Part shown: one piece after another, positions 7,956 through 15,162 of the stretch | Position numbering within the stretch: the stretch's first letter is position 1 | Layout: every line of letters starts with the position of its first letter | Source of the DNA: Lachnospiraceae bacterium | GTDB lineage: Bacteria; Bacillota; Clostridia; Lachnospirales; Lachnospiraceae | Assembly (NCBI GenBank): GCA_009774235.1 | Contig: VSNJ01000032.1 | Coordinates: 1 to 32,019, forward strand | Direction of reading: 5' to 3' | DNA length: 32,019 nt | Notes under the pieces: generated by a model | What the model saw: the letters and a program-made list of their open reading frames with translations, nothing else | Database searches by the model: none | What the model was told of the DNA's origin: nothing | Translations under genes and position numbers: made by a program

Positions 7956-9716
7956 TTATTCAGTATAATACTTTGCCTGGGTATGGTAGTAACTGGCATA
8001 ATCACCATTTTTCTGGATTAATTCTTTGTGTGAACCACATTCACATATTTTTCCATTTTTTAGAAATAATATATTATCTGCTAAAACTGCAGAACTTAAT
8101 CTATGTGAGATATAAATAACAATTTTATCTTCAGATATTTTTTGAAAGGCTTTCAATAATTCATCTTCAGCAATAGGGTCTAATGCAGAGGAGGGTTCAT
8201 CAAGTATTAGTATTTTTGAATCATGGAAAACTGCCCTGGCAAATGCAAGTTTCTGGTTTTCTCCTCCAGAAAGTATAATACCATCTTCATAAAATATCTT
8301 ATCTAAATTAGTATGGATTCCATTAGCAAGTGAATCTACCTTTTTCTTTAATCCAGCTTTATCAAGTGCCATATTTATTTTTGTATTCAAAGTATTATCT
8401 TGTGCTTCGTAAGAATCTAATGCTACGTTTTCTGCAATAGTAAAGGCAAAATATTTAAAATCCTGAAATACAATACTGAAAAGACTTTTGTAATCTGTAT
8501 CATTAAAGGTGTTGATTGGAATATTGTTTAACTTGATTTCTCCACTATATGGTTCATACAAATGGCTTAAAAGTTGTATTAAAGTGGTTTTTCCAGCTCC
8601 ATTTTCACCAACTATAAGATATACTTTTCCCTGTTCAAATGTATAATTTATATTATTTAAAACGAAATCCTTTGAACCTTTATAACGGAAGTTCACATTT
8701 GAAAGTGACAGTTTCAGTTGTTTTTTTGTAGTGTTATCAAACAAGGCTTTGCTTTCTATGTTATGTTCCTTGTGCATTTCTGATTCTAATTCCATAAAAT
8801 CCCGGAAAGAATCAATATATTTTCCATTTATATTTAAGTTCATTAAAAATGTGGCAAATTCTAAAATACTTTCTGAAAATTGGCTTGAGGCATTAAAATA
8901 CTGCGAAAATTCTCCAACTGTTATTTTTTTTGAATAGGCAAGCCATGCAAGATAGAGATAAATACCATTACTCTTAATTGTTTCTAAAACAATTCCAATA
9001 GTACGTATATGCAGGCTTTTATTATATAGCTTTTTTAAGCGTTTTCTAAGTGTTTTTAATGTTTTATGGTATTTTTTCATAAGCCATCCAGCAAAGCCGT
9101 AAAGTCTCATTTCCTTTGCACAGGATTTTTCTCCCATAATCTTAATATAGTAATTTAATACTCTTGTTAAATAAATATTTTCATCTCTTTGTGCCAGTTC
9201 CCAGTTCTCCATTTTTAAGTTGAAGAAGGCAGAGAAACATGCAAATATCAAAATAACTAGAAGGAGGTATACATTAGCATAAACGAGAATAGCAGCTGTA
9301 GCAATGATAGATACTATACTTGTAATAGCAGTAAAAAAGTTATTTATCATGTCAATGCCAATTCCCTTATATATTAAATCTTCTGCTAAAGCAATTTTCT
9401 GGTGGACATTTGGGTCATCAAGTTGTGCCATATCCAGGTCTATTTTTTTCCGGTTAATCATTAGCAGGAAGTGCATAGAATATAAATGTCCATTTAAGTT
9501 AATAAATTTTTCAGTAATAAAAGCAGAAAAAAATGAACTTAGAAATTGAAGTATAATATAAATAACTATATAGTAAATAATTGATTTAAAAGATATCCCT
9601 GCAATTAAGCTGTCAATTAGCATTTTAGGGATTATTATATCTATTAATGGTATAAGACCTTCAATAACAGCAACTAGTGCTTCTCCAATTACATAAGATT
9701 TACTATATAAAAACAT
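7956..9716 (-). CDS. ABC exporter (TM-ATPase fusion) of the peptide cluster; 5' end interrupted
   Basis: The 586-residue half-transporter has an N-terminal membrane domain (about 1-320, five or six hydrophobic segments) and a C-terminal ATPase with Walker A GENGAGKT (370-377), signature LSGGE (482-486), Walker B ILILDEPSSALD and the ISHR switch His. No C39 peptidase domain is present, so leader removal needs another protease. It sits between the two Cys peptides on the same strand and probably exports the mature product. The ATG at 9716 has no ribosome site. The same frame continues upstream to ATG 9758, which has AAAAGG 9 bases before it, but is interrupted by one TAA at 9729-9731. Either translation restarts at 9716, or the gene is damaged, or the base is a sequencing error. 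Confidence 0.85.
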   Translation of the reverse strand: MFLYSKSYVIGEALVAVIEGLIPLIDIIIPKMLIDSLIAGISFKSIIYYIVIYIILQFLSSFFSAFITEKFINLNGHLYSMHFLLMINRKKIDLDMAQLDDPNVHQKIALAEDLIYKGIGIDMINNFFTAITSIVSIIATAAILVYANVYLLLVILIFACFSAFFNLKMENWELAQRDENIYLTRVLNYYIKIMGEKSCAKEMRLYGFAGWLMKKYHKTLKTLRKRLKKLYNKSLHIRTIGIVLETIKSNGIYLYLAWLAYSKKITVGEFSQYFNASSQFSESILEFATFLMNLNINGKYIDSFRDFMELESEMHKEHNIESKALFDNTTKKQLKLSLSNVNFRYKGSKDFVLNNINYTFEQGKVYLIVGENGAGKTTLIQLLSHLYEPYSGEIKLNNIPINTFNDTDYKSLFSIVFQDFKYFAFTIAENVALDSYEAQDNTLNTKINMALDKAGLKKKVDSLANGIHTNLDKIFYEDGIILSGGENQKLAFARAVFHDSKILILDEPSSALDPIAEDELLKAFQKISEDKIVIYISHRLSSAVLADNILFLKNGKICECGSHKELIQKNGDYASYYHTQAKYYTE

Positions 9717-9744
9717 ATATTTTAAAAATTAAATATCATTTTTT

Positions 9745-9823
9745 ATGGATTTTATCATATAGTTTTTCCTTTTATTATTGTTTATAAAATCCATATATTA
9801 TTAGTTTCTAATAATATATGGAT
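9745..9823 (-). promoter_or_regulatory. Two mutually exclusive stem-loops between precursor B and the exporter
   Basis: A perfect 16-bp inverted repeat (9789-9804 with 9808-9823, 3-base loop; core CCATATATTATTAG) follows the precursor B stop by 25 bases. Its promoter-distal arm also overlaps ATAAAATCCAT (9784-9794), which pairs perfectly over 11 bp with 9745-9755, just inside the upstream ATG (9758) of the exporter. The two stems share bases and cannot both form. The layout suggests 3' end protection of the precursor mRNA or attenuation of the exporter; function is inferred. Confidence 0.5.
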
Positions 9824-9847
9824 GCATTTTAGCACAAATGTTTAATA

Positions 9848-9943
9848 TTATTTACATTTGCAGCCACAACCATAGCCTCTTCCACTGCCACCTTTTCTCT
9901 TAGCAGATGTTGTTATAATACTGTTTTCTCTGATAATTTCCAT
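9848..9943 (-). CDS. Short Cys-rich peptide, putative RiPP precursor B
   Basis: This 31-residue ORF begins MEIIRENSIITTSAK and ends RGYGCGCKCK. It shares two things with precursor A: the start M-x-I-I-R and the GxGCGC core with alternating Cys (positions 25, 27, 29 of 31 approximately). An AAAGGGTGA ribosome site lies about 10 bases before the ATG. It is directly downstream of the radical SAM gene and upstream of the exporter on the same strand, so it is probably a second substrate. It is short enough to be missed by standard gene callers. Confidence rests on the sequence resemblance to precursor A, the ribosome site and the position rather than on homology. Confidence 0.75.
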   Translation of the reverse strand: MEIIRENSIITTSAKRKGGSGRGYGCGCKCK

Positions 9944-9978
9944 AGTTTCTTTATCACCCTTTCTTTTGTTTTAAAATT

Positions 9979-10034
9979 CCATATAAAAGTATATGGTTTA
10001 TATACATATTCTTTGATTAAGCAAAGAGTATATA
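9979..10034 (-). promoter_or_regulatory. Paired stem-loops between maturase and precursor B
   Basis: Two inverted repeats occupy the gap after the radical SAM stop codon: CCATATA/TATATGG (9979-9996, 4-base loop) and a near-perfect ~15-bp stem at 10001-10015 / 10022-10034 around CTTTG/CAAAG. Such stems often mark RNA processing that lets a precursor peptide outnumber its enzyme; that role is inferred. Confidence 0.4.
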
Positions 10035-10036
10035 CA

Positions 10037-11362
10037 TCATACATTATATATTATTAATTCAGCTAGTTCTCTTTCTTGCAGTTCTTTATTACATTCAAAT
10101 ATACCACCATGTACTCTGTCATTAACACATCTGCCTCCATAACACAGTGGAAGAACTTTGCATTGTTTACAAATGTCTGCAAGTTGTGTTTTCTTTCCTA
10201 CCCATTTAGAATGTTTGACCTCATCAATTTCCATAGTTCCATCATTATGTAAAGTTCCAATTTTGTTTAATTCATCATCTAATGATAATGTACATTTTAA
10301 AATACTTCCATCATAGTCAATAATGTAATCATTATGTTTTGTGGCATAACAAACACGGCGGAATGGCAGTGTCATTTCATCTATTACATCATTTTTTATT
10401 CCTAATTTACGGATATAATCTGCAATATCAATGGAGGTTTCTGATACTTCATTAGAATTTAGAATATTTAAATTATTATCATTTTCTCCGCCAAGTTTTT
10501 TAATTCCTTCATAATATACATGGAACCTTTGGTCAAAATTACCAGCAATAAATTGATAAAATTCTTTTGCCCTTTTAAAAACTTCTTCATTAAAATTAGT
10601 ACGGATAGTGACTTCAAAGTCGTAATCTGTGCTATTCATATATTTTAAGTTTTCAATTATTTTCTGGAAACTTCCTTTTTTATCAAGGCTTTTTCTATAC
10701 ATATTATGAGTTTCTTCTAATCCGTCTATAGTAATCTGATAATAATTAACACCAAGCTGGTATAGTTTTTCAAACCGTTCAGGATAAATCAAAGCACCAT
10801 TGCTTGTTGCTCCAACTCCATATGATGCATGATATTTTGTGCAAATATTTTGTACTTTCTCTAAAAAAGCAATTACTTTATCATATTCTAAAAAAGGTTC
10901 ACCACCAAAAAGAGTAATGCTGACACCTGAATATTTTCTGTTTTTTAGTGATTCTTTAATATATAATTCTAAACTATGGTAAATTTTTTCTGACATAACT
11001 AAGTTTTCATGTTTTTCATAACAATATACACAACGTAAATTACATTGTCTGGTGGTAATCAATGTGAGAGATAATTCTTGGTTACGCACAACTTCTCTTT
11101 CATATAAAAATTGTAAATATTCTAATTTATTTTTATCTTCTTCAACCAAAATTCCATTATCAAATAAAATTTTCAATGTTTCGTCTGTTTCGTTATATGT
11201 ATTTAATTCATTACTTAAAATATTCTGGACTTTTATTAGTTCATCTGGTTCTGTTACAGCAATGATTGCTCCTGATAAAGAGTTATATAGTATGTATCCC
11301 TGTCCATCTGGGTTTAAAATAAAGTTATAGTGGCTTTGTTTGAGCTTTTCTCCATTTTTCAT
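10037..11362 (-). CDS. Radical SAM/SPASM peptide maturase
   Basis: The 441-residue enzyme has an N-terminal region (1-95, with the LYNSLSGA segment common in peptide maturases, possibly a leader-binding domain), the radical SAM motif CNLRCVYC (Cys107, 111, 114), GGEP (153-156) and a C-terminal SPASM domain with Cys338, Cys357, Cys398, Cys401, Cys407, Cys412 and Cys424, enough for two auxiliary [4Fe-4S] clusters. Enzymes of this architecture install thioether or C-C crosslinks in ribosomal peptides, as in sactipeptides and ranthipeptides. The Cys-rich peptides downstream are the obvious substrates. A GAGGAA site precedes the ATG. It is the first gene of the cluster. The exact crosslink chemistry cannot be read from sequence. 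Confidence 0.92.
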   Translation of the reverse strand: MKNGEKLKQSHYNFILNPDGQGYILYNSLSGAIIAVTEPDELIKVQNILSNELNTYNETDETLKILFDNGILVEEDKNKLEYLQFLYEREVVRNQELSLTLITTRQCNLRCVYCYEKHENLVMSEKIYHSLELYIKESLKNRKYSGVSITLFGGEPFLEYDKVIAFLEKVQNICTKYHASYGVGATSNGALIYPERFEKLYQLGVNYYQITIDGLEETHNMYRKSLDKKGSFQKIIENLKYMNSTDYDFEVTIRTNFNEEVFKRAKEFYQFIAGNFDQRFHVYYEGIKKLGGENDNNLNILNSNEVSETSIDIADYIRKLGIKNDVIDEMTLPFRRVCYATKHNDYIIDYDGSILKCTLSLDDELNKIGTLHNDGTMEIDEVKHSKWVGKKTQLADICKQCKVLPLCYGGRCVNDRVHGGIFECNKELQERELAELIIYNV

Positions 11363-11732
11363 AAGTTTTTCCTCGGTTTTGCTTTATGATATATTCGATT
11401 ATGTATAATATATTTAAGAATTACTAAAAATAATTTTTATAGATAGTACATTTATAGCATAATATAAATATGTCATGTAAATATAAACATGTCAATTTAA
11501 TAAATTATATAGTATAAATATAAATTACTAAATTGCAAAAAAATTTAAAAAGAAGAAGAGTAGTAATGGTTTATTTTATCTGGTATATAGGAAAATAAAA
11601 AACAGAGGCTGTTACATTAAATGTAGAACATATACAAGATATAGTATGTTTAAAAATTACTAAATTTGTATTGTCTTTTGTTAATGCAACAACCTATTAA
11701 CAATTAGCAGGATAAATATAGTTTTATTTATA
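11363..11732. other. AT-rich spacer between the peptide cluster and prfC
   Basis: No ORF of note. It must hold the promoter of the minus-strand peptide cluster, but no site with good -35 and -10 spacing stood out among many TATAAT-like strings. The decamer AATTACTAAA occurs three times (11419, 11523, 11655). A MITE-like repeat fills 11605-11695. Confidence 0.5.
11605..11695. repeat. MITE-like inverted-repeat element
   Basis: About 91 bp with imperfect terminal inverted repeats of roughly 30 bases: GAGGCTGTTACATTAA at the left and, inverted, AGGTTGTTGCATTAA at the right. It contains no ORF. The same end consensus (GGcTGtYRcAtTAA) recurs in the repeat at 31783-31890. A target duplication is not obvious. 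Confidence 0.55.
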
Positions 11733-13331
11733 TTAATTTTTCTTAAATTCAAGCAGTTCCAGACCTTTATTATCATCTAGTACCATTTTAATCATCCAGT
11801 CATTTACAAATAAAAGAAGTGGATTGCCTTTCATATCTTTAACAGCTTTTACATTATTCATGCGTTTAAGCTTTGTTACATCTACAGAAGGGTCACCTAC
11901 CCAGCGTATAAAACCATAAGGCAGGGCTTCAAGGCGGATTTCACATCCATATTCATTTTCAAGACGGTATTTAAGTACATCAAATTGCAGTACACCTACA
12001 ACACCTACGATTATTTCTGACATGCCAGCAGTGTATTCCTGGAATATCTGTATAGCACCTTCCTGTGCAATTTGTGTAATTCCTTTTACAAACTGCTTAC
12101 GTTTCATTGAATTTAGCTGTACTACACGGCAGAAGTGTTCTGGTGCAAATGTAGGTATACCCTCATATTCAAATTTTTTACCAGGTACAGTTATTGTATC
12201 ACCTATTGAGAATATTCCTGGGTCAAATACACCTATTACATCTCCGGCATATGCTTCTGATATTACCTGTCTGTCCTGTGCCATTATCTGCTGTGGCTGT
12301 GACAGTTTAAGGCGGCGTCCGCTCTGTATATGGTATACATCAGAGGAGGCATCAAACCTGCCAGAGCATACACGCATAAATGCAATCCTGTCCCTGTGGG
12401 ATTTATTCATATTTGCCTGTATTTTAAATACAAACGCTGAAAAAGGTTCTTCTACAGGGTCTATTAATCCTTCGTTAGAAAGGCGTGGAAGAGGTGAAGA
12501 AGTCATGCTTAGGAAATATTTAAGGAATATTCCGACACCAAATGTATTTAATGCAGAGCCAAAGAATACAGGAGAAAGTTCACCCTTGCTTACCTTTTCC
12601 AAATCAAGAGGGTCACTTGCACCATCAAGCAGCTCTATTTCTTCAGCGAGCTGTCCATAAAGTGAATCTGGTATAATACTCCTTAATTCTTTATCATCAA
12701 TAGAATAATCAGTTTCAGCAGCAGATTTTGCCCCTCCTGTGGATACAGCTTCAAATGTACGTACAGTTTTTGCTTTCCTGTCGTATATGCCTTTAAACTC
12801 TTTTCCTGAGCCAATAGGCCAGTTTACAGGGCATGTGCGTATTCCAAGTACAGTTTCAATGTCATCAAGCAGCTCAAAAGAATCCCTTGCATCCCTGTCC
12901 ATTTTATTTATAAATGTGAAAATAGGGATATGTCTCATTACACATACTTTGAAAAGTTTTATAGTTTGTGCTTCAACACCTTTAGAAGCATCAATAACCA
13001 TTACAGCAGAATCAGCCGCCATAAGGGTGCGGTAAGTATCTTCTGAGAAATCCTGGTGTCCTGGTGTATCAAGTATATTTATACAGAAACCATCATAATT
13101 AAACTGGAGAACAGAAGATGTTACAGAGATACCACGTTCTTTTTCAATCTCCATCCAGTCAGATACAGCATATTTAGAATTAGCTTTGCCTTTTACAGAG
13201 CCCGCTGTATTAATTGCCCCTCCATAAAGCAGGAACTTTTCAGTAAGGGTTGTTTTACCAGCATCAGGATGTGAAATAATTGCAAATGTACGCCTTTTTT
13301 CAATTTCTTTTTTTATATTAATATCAGACAT
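11733..13331 (-). CDS. prfC: Peptide chain release factor 3
   Basis: The 532-residue GTPase starts with the RF3-type G1 motif ISHPDAGKTTLTEKFLLYGG, has EKERGISVTSSV, DTPGHQDFSEDTYRTL and NKMDRD, and an RF3-specific C-terminus (GVVGVLQFDVLKYRLENEYG). RF3 recycles RF1/RF2 after termination and helps quality control of translation. The ATG follows a TGAGGA site. It is monocistronic, with its own promoter at 13425-13453 and an 87-base leader that begins with a stem-loop. Genes on either side are unrelated to translation. Confidence 0.96.
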   Translation of the reverse strand: MSDINIKKEIEKRRTFAIISHPDAGKTTLTEKFLLYGGAINTAGSVKGKANSKYAVSDWMEIEKERGISVTSSVLQFNYDGFCINILDTPGHQDFSEDTYRTLMAADSAVMVIDASKGVEAQTIKLFKVCVMRHIPIFTFINKMDRDARDSFELLDDIETVLGIRTCPVNWPIGSGKEFKGIYDRKAKTVRTFEAVSTGGAKSAAETDYSIDDKELRSIIPDSLYGQLAEEIELLDGASDPLDLEKVSKGELSPVFFGSALNTFGVGIFLKYFLSMTSSPLPRLSNEGLIDPVEEPFSAFVFKIQANMNKSHRDRIAFMRVCSGRFDASSDVYHIQSGRRLKLSQPQQIMAQDRQVISEAYAGDVIGVFDPGIFSIGDTITVPGKKFEYEGIPTFAPEHFCRVVQLNSMKRKQFVKGITQIAQEGAIQIFQEYTAGMSEIIVGVVGVLQFDVLKYRLENEYGCEIRLEALPYGFIRWVGDPSVDVTKLKRMNNVKAVKDMKGNPLLLFVNDWMIKMVLDDNKGLELLEFKKN

Positions 13332-13381
13332 AAATTCCTCATTTCTAAAGCCAGTTTTATGGCTTTTGCTTTATTAAAAGT

Positions 13382-13419
13382 ATTGCCTGGCTTGTTGTAT
13401 TCTGGAAATTCCAGGCAAT
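13382..13419 (-). promoter_or_regulatory. 5'-terminal stem-loop of the prfC leader
   Basis: ATTGCCTGG (13382-13390) pairs with CCAGGCAAT (13411-13419), starting at the predicted prfC transcription start. A second, competing palindrome CTGGAA-A-TTCCAG (13402-13414) uses part of the same arm. A further small stem (AAGCCA / TGGCTT) lies near 13349-13366. Confidence 0.45.
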
Positions 13420-13424
13420 TACTA

Positions 13425-13453
13425 ATTATAATGTATATTTTGTATAGATGCAA
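13425..13453 (-). promoter_or_regulatory. Promoter of prfC
   Basis: Minus-strand TTGCAT (13448-13453), a 17-base spacer and a perfect TATAAT (13425-13430). The predicted start near 13418 coincides with the leader stem-loop. Confidence 0.65.
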
Positions 13454-13740
13454 GGATACTTTCATGTCCTTTTCATAAATTTTAATAATTTCTATTATCT
13501 ATTTTTGTGGGAACAGACGGTTTCTATGCCAGAACTAGAATATTCCACACAGGAATATGTTACAGTTACATTGCAATGTCATTTAGTTAAGAGTATCTTC
13601 TGTGTATGCTTATCAGATAAAATATACCAGTCATATAAGTCTTTAAAGTAACTTGCCGATATAATACTTGTATAAGTTTATACAGATGCCACTGCAGGAA
13701 CATAGGACATTTTTTAAATTATTAAGGGAGGGTGTAACCA
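13454..13740. other. Intergenic stretch between prfC and the 188-residue ORF
   Basis: No credible gene; a 67-codon ORF (13448-13651) lacks a ribosome site and overlaps the prfC promoter. The right part carries TATAAT (13660-13665) and an operator-like palindrome. Confidence 0.5.
13660..13684 (+). promoter_or_regulatory. -10 element with operator-like palindrome
   Basis: A TATAAT (13660-13665) is followed by the perfect palindrome TGTATAA-GT-TTATACA (13669-13684), which would cover the transcription start of the downstream ORF. No matching -35 hexamer was found, so the promoter may need an activator or the palindrome may be a repressor site. Confidence 0.4.
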
Positions 13741-14307
13741 ATGTATAATATTTTATCAAAAGAAAATATGAATGAAACTAACAGAATCTGGCAAGATACA
13801 ATAGAGGCGTTAATAGACCCGTCATATGGAATGGATGAAGAGGAAGAGACGGATTATTTAAATAAGATTATGGCAAAACTAAAAAGTGGTAAGGATCTTA
13901 CATCTGAGGAGCTTAATTATCTTAAATTACACAATTCACAGCTCTATATGACAGCATTGCGTGTAAAATATAAGAAACAGGCAGTGGAGAACCAGCTTAA
14001 GAATTGTAAATCAAAAGAAGAGGCACAAGAGGTAATTGACTGTGCAATAGGAGGCATTGGCAAAGATGACCCAGATAAAGAATACCTTATTGCAGGTATA
14101 AGGGAAATAGAAAAGGAATTCAAAAAGTCTGAATACTATAAAAGGCTTCCAGAGAAGAAAGAAGAATCTGAAAGAAAGAAACTTAAGAATTATTTATATA
14201 ATAAAAATAATGATAGTGATGATGATGAAAGTATATTCCAAGGGGAAAATATTACCCCTATAGCTGAATTATTAGATGTGCTTCCAGTATTTGAAGCAAA
14301 GGCATAA
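13741..14307 (+). CDS. Hypothetical protein, charged and helical
   Basis: This 188-residue soluble protein is not recognised. It is rich in Glu, Lys and Asp, has no signal peptide or membrane segment, and looks helical throughout; residues 70-155 have a heptad-like pattern, and an Asp/Ser-rich stretch (NDSDDDES) precedes a short hydrophobic C-terminus (ELLDVLPVFEAKA). An AAGGGAGGG ribosome site supports ATG 13741. It is monocistronic and convergent with a decayed gene pair. The palindrome just upstream suggests dedicated regulation. Codon use resembles the housekeeping neighbours. Confidence 0.75.
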   Translation: MYNILSKENMNETNRIWQDTIEALIDPSYGMDEEEETDYLNKIMAKLKSGKDLTSEELNYLKLHNSQLYMTALRVKYKKQAVENQLKNCKSKEEAQEVIDCAIGGIGKDDPDKEYLIAGIREIEKEFKKSEYYKRLPEKKEESERKKLKNYLYNKNNDSDDDESIFQGENITPIAELLDVLPVFEAKA

Positions 14308-14315
14308 TACATAAA

Positions 14316-14544
14316 TTATGCCTCTGCCTGGTAATGCTGGACAGAAGTGTCCAGACGTTCCACAATACTTTCACGTCCAATTTTATTATACTGGTATTTT
14401 AATATTATTATAGCAATTATAGCAAGGAATGGAAGCATAATAATACATGGAATTACTGTTATATTAACCTGGAAGTAGAAACCAACATTTATAAAAGAAA
14501 AATCCAGATATAATAAATATAAAAAAGGCTATTATAATAACCAT
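14316..14544 (-). pseudogene. Frameshifted two-TM membrane protein, possibly a sensor kinase remnant
   Basis: The ATG at 14544 directly abuts the stop of the response regulator remnant. It encodes MVIIIIAFFIFIISGFFFY and stops at 14464. The next frame then encodes VNITVIPCIIMLPFLAI, a second membrane helix, then KYQYNKIGRESIVERL and a stop at 14316. The two pieces fit one protein broken by a frameshift. The position after a response regulator suggests a sensor kinase whose catalytic part has been deleted, but a small membrane protein is also possible. Confidence 0.4.
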
Positions 14545-14855
14545 CTAATCCACCACCCATGTATATCCAATTCCATAAACTGTTTTAATATAAACAGGGT
14601 TTTTAGAGTCTTCCTCAAGTTTATCACGTAGCCTTTTAATTGTAACTGTCAATGCATGTGCATCTACAAATTCTGTGTCTCCCTGCTATACAGAATCAAC
14701 CAAGAAGTCTCTTTTAAGTGTAGCACCTTTATTTTCACATAACAGCTTTAGAAACCTTTGTTCAGTTTTACTAAGTTCTATAGATATGCCGTTTTTTTAA
14801 ATACCATTTTGTCAAAATCAAAATAGAAAATACCAGTTTCAAAAATATTTTTCTG
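14545..14855 (-). pseudogene. OmpR/PhoB-type response regulator remnant (DNA-binding domain only)
   Basis: Minus-strand translation gives a winged-helix output domain: LSKTEQRFLKLLCENKGAT, then EFVDAHALTVTIKRLRDKL and NPVYIKTVYGIGYTWVV before the stop at 14545. Two lesions are visible: a TAG at 14696-14698 where the family has Trp (..LVDSV*QGDTEF..), and a frameshift in the seven-T run at 14792-14798. The receiver domain is absent; upstream sequence turns into the unrelated palindromic region. The last strand motif resembles VanR- or BceR-like regulators, though the subfamily cannot be fixed. Confidence 0.8.
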
Positions 14856-15162
14856 TCCTGTTTTGTAACCCCGCAGCTGTACTTCTGACCTTGCCCTCAG
14901 TACCATCAGGCTGAAAGTTTAACCCCGCCAGTGCTTGTATCCTGTTTTTGGCTTTATATAAAGAAATTACTATTTCTTTTATAAAGCCAAAAACAGGATA
15001 TTATGCACTGCTGCGTGGGTTATCGTAGCGGGAGCGTACCCCTGTGTGGAATATTCTGGCTGCTGCCATGGAAACCGTCCGCCCCACAAAAGCAGATAAC
15101 ATAAATTATTGAAATTTATGAAACGGACATGTGTACAGAATAATGTTTGTACAGGTGTATAT
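14856..15162. other. Non-coding stretch 5' of the broken regulator
   Basis: Besides the palindrome at 14917-15022 I see no gene. The 15010-15095 segment is unusually GC-rich for this window and looks like foreign or relic sequence. It ends at the 3' end of the cellobiose phosphorylase gene; no clear terminator for that gene was found. Confidence 0.4.
14917..15022. repeat. ~105-bp long palindrome of unknown origin
   Basis: The core CCTGTTTTTGGCTTTATA-x-AAAGAAAT occurs at 14941-14967 and inverted at 14972-14997 with a 4-base loop. The symmetry extends outwards with small gaps (CAGTGC at 14929 and GCACTG at 15005; TAACCC and GGGTTA at the edges). Flanks (14870-14940 and 15010-15095) are GC-richer than the rest of the intergenic DNA. 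It may be a relic of a transposon end; no ORF or known family was recognised. Confidence 0.6.

Noticed and set aside
12022..12660. 212-codon ORF opposite prfC
   Set aside because: Antisense shadow of a clearly conserved RF3 gene; Cys/Ser/Pro-rich translation is an artefact of the complementary frame.
13448..13651. 67-codon plus-strand ORF between prfC and the hypothetical gene
   Set aside because: No ribosome site, overlaps the prfC promoter region, and the translation shows no protein-like pattern.
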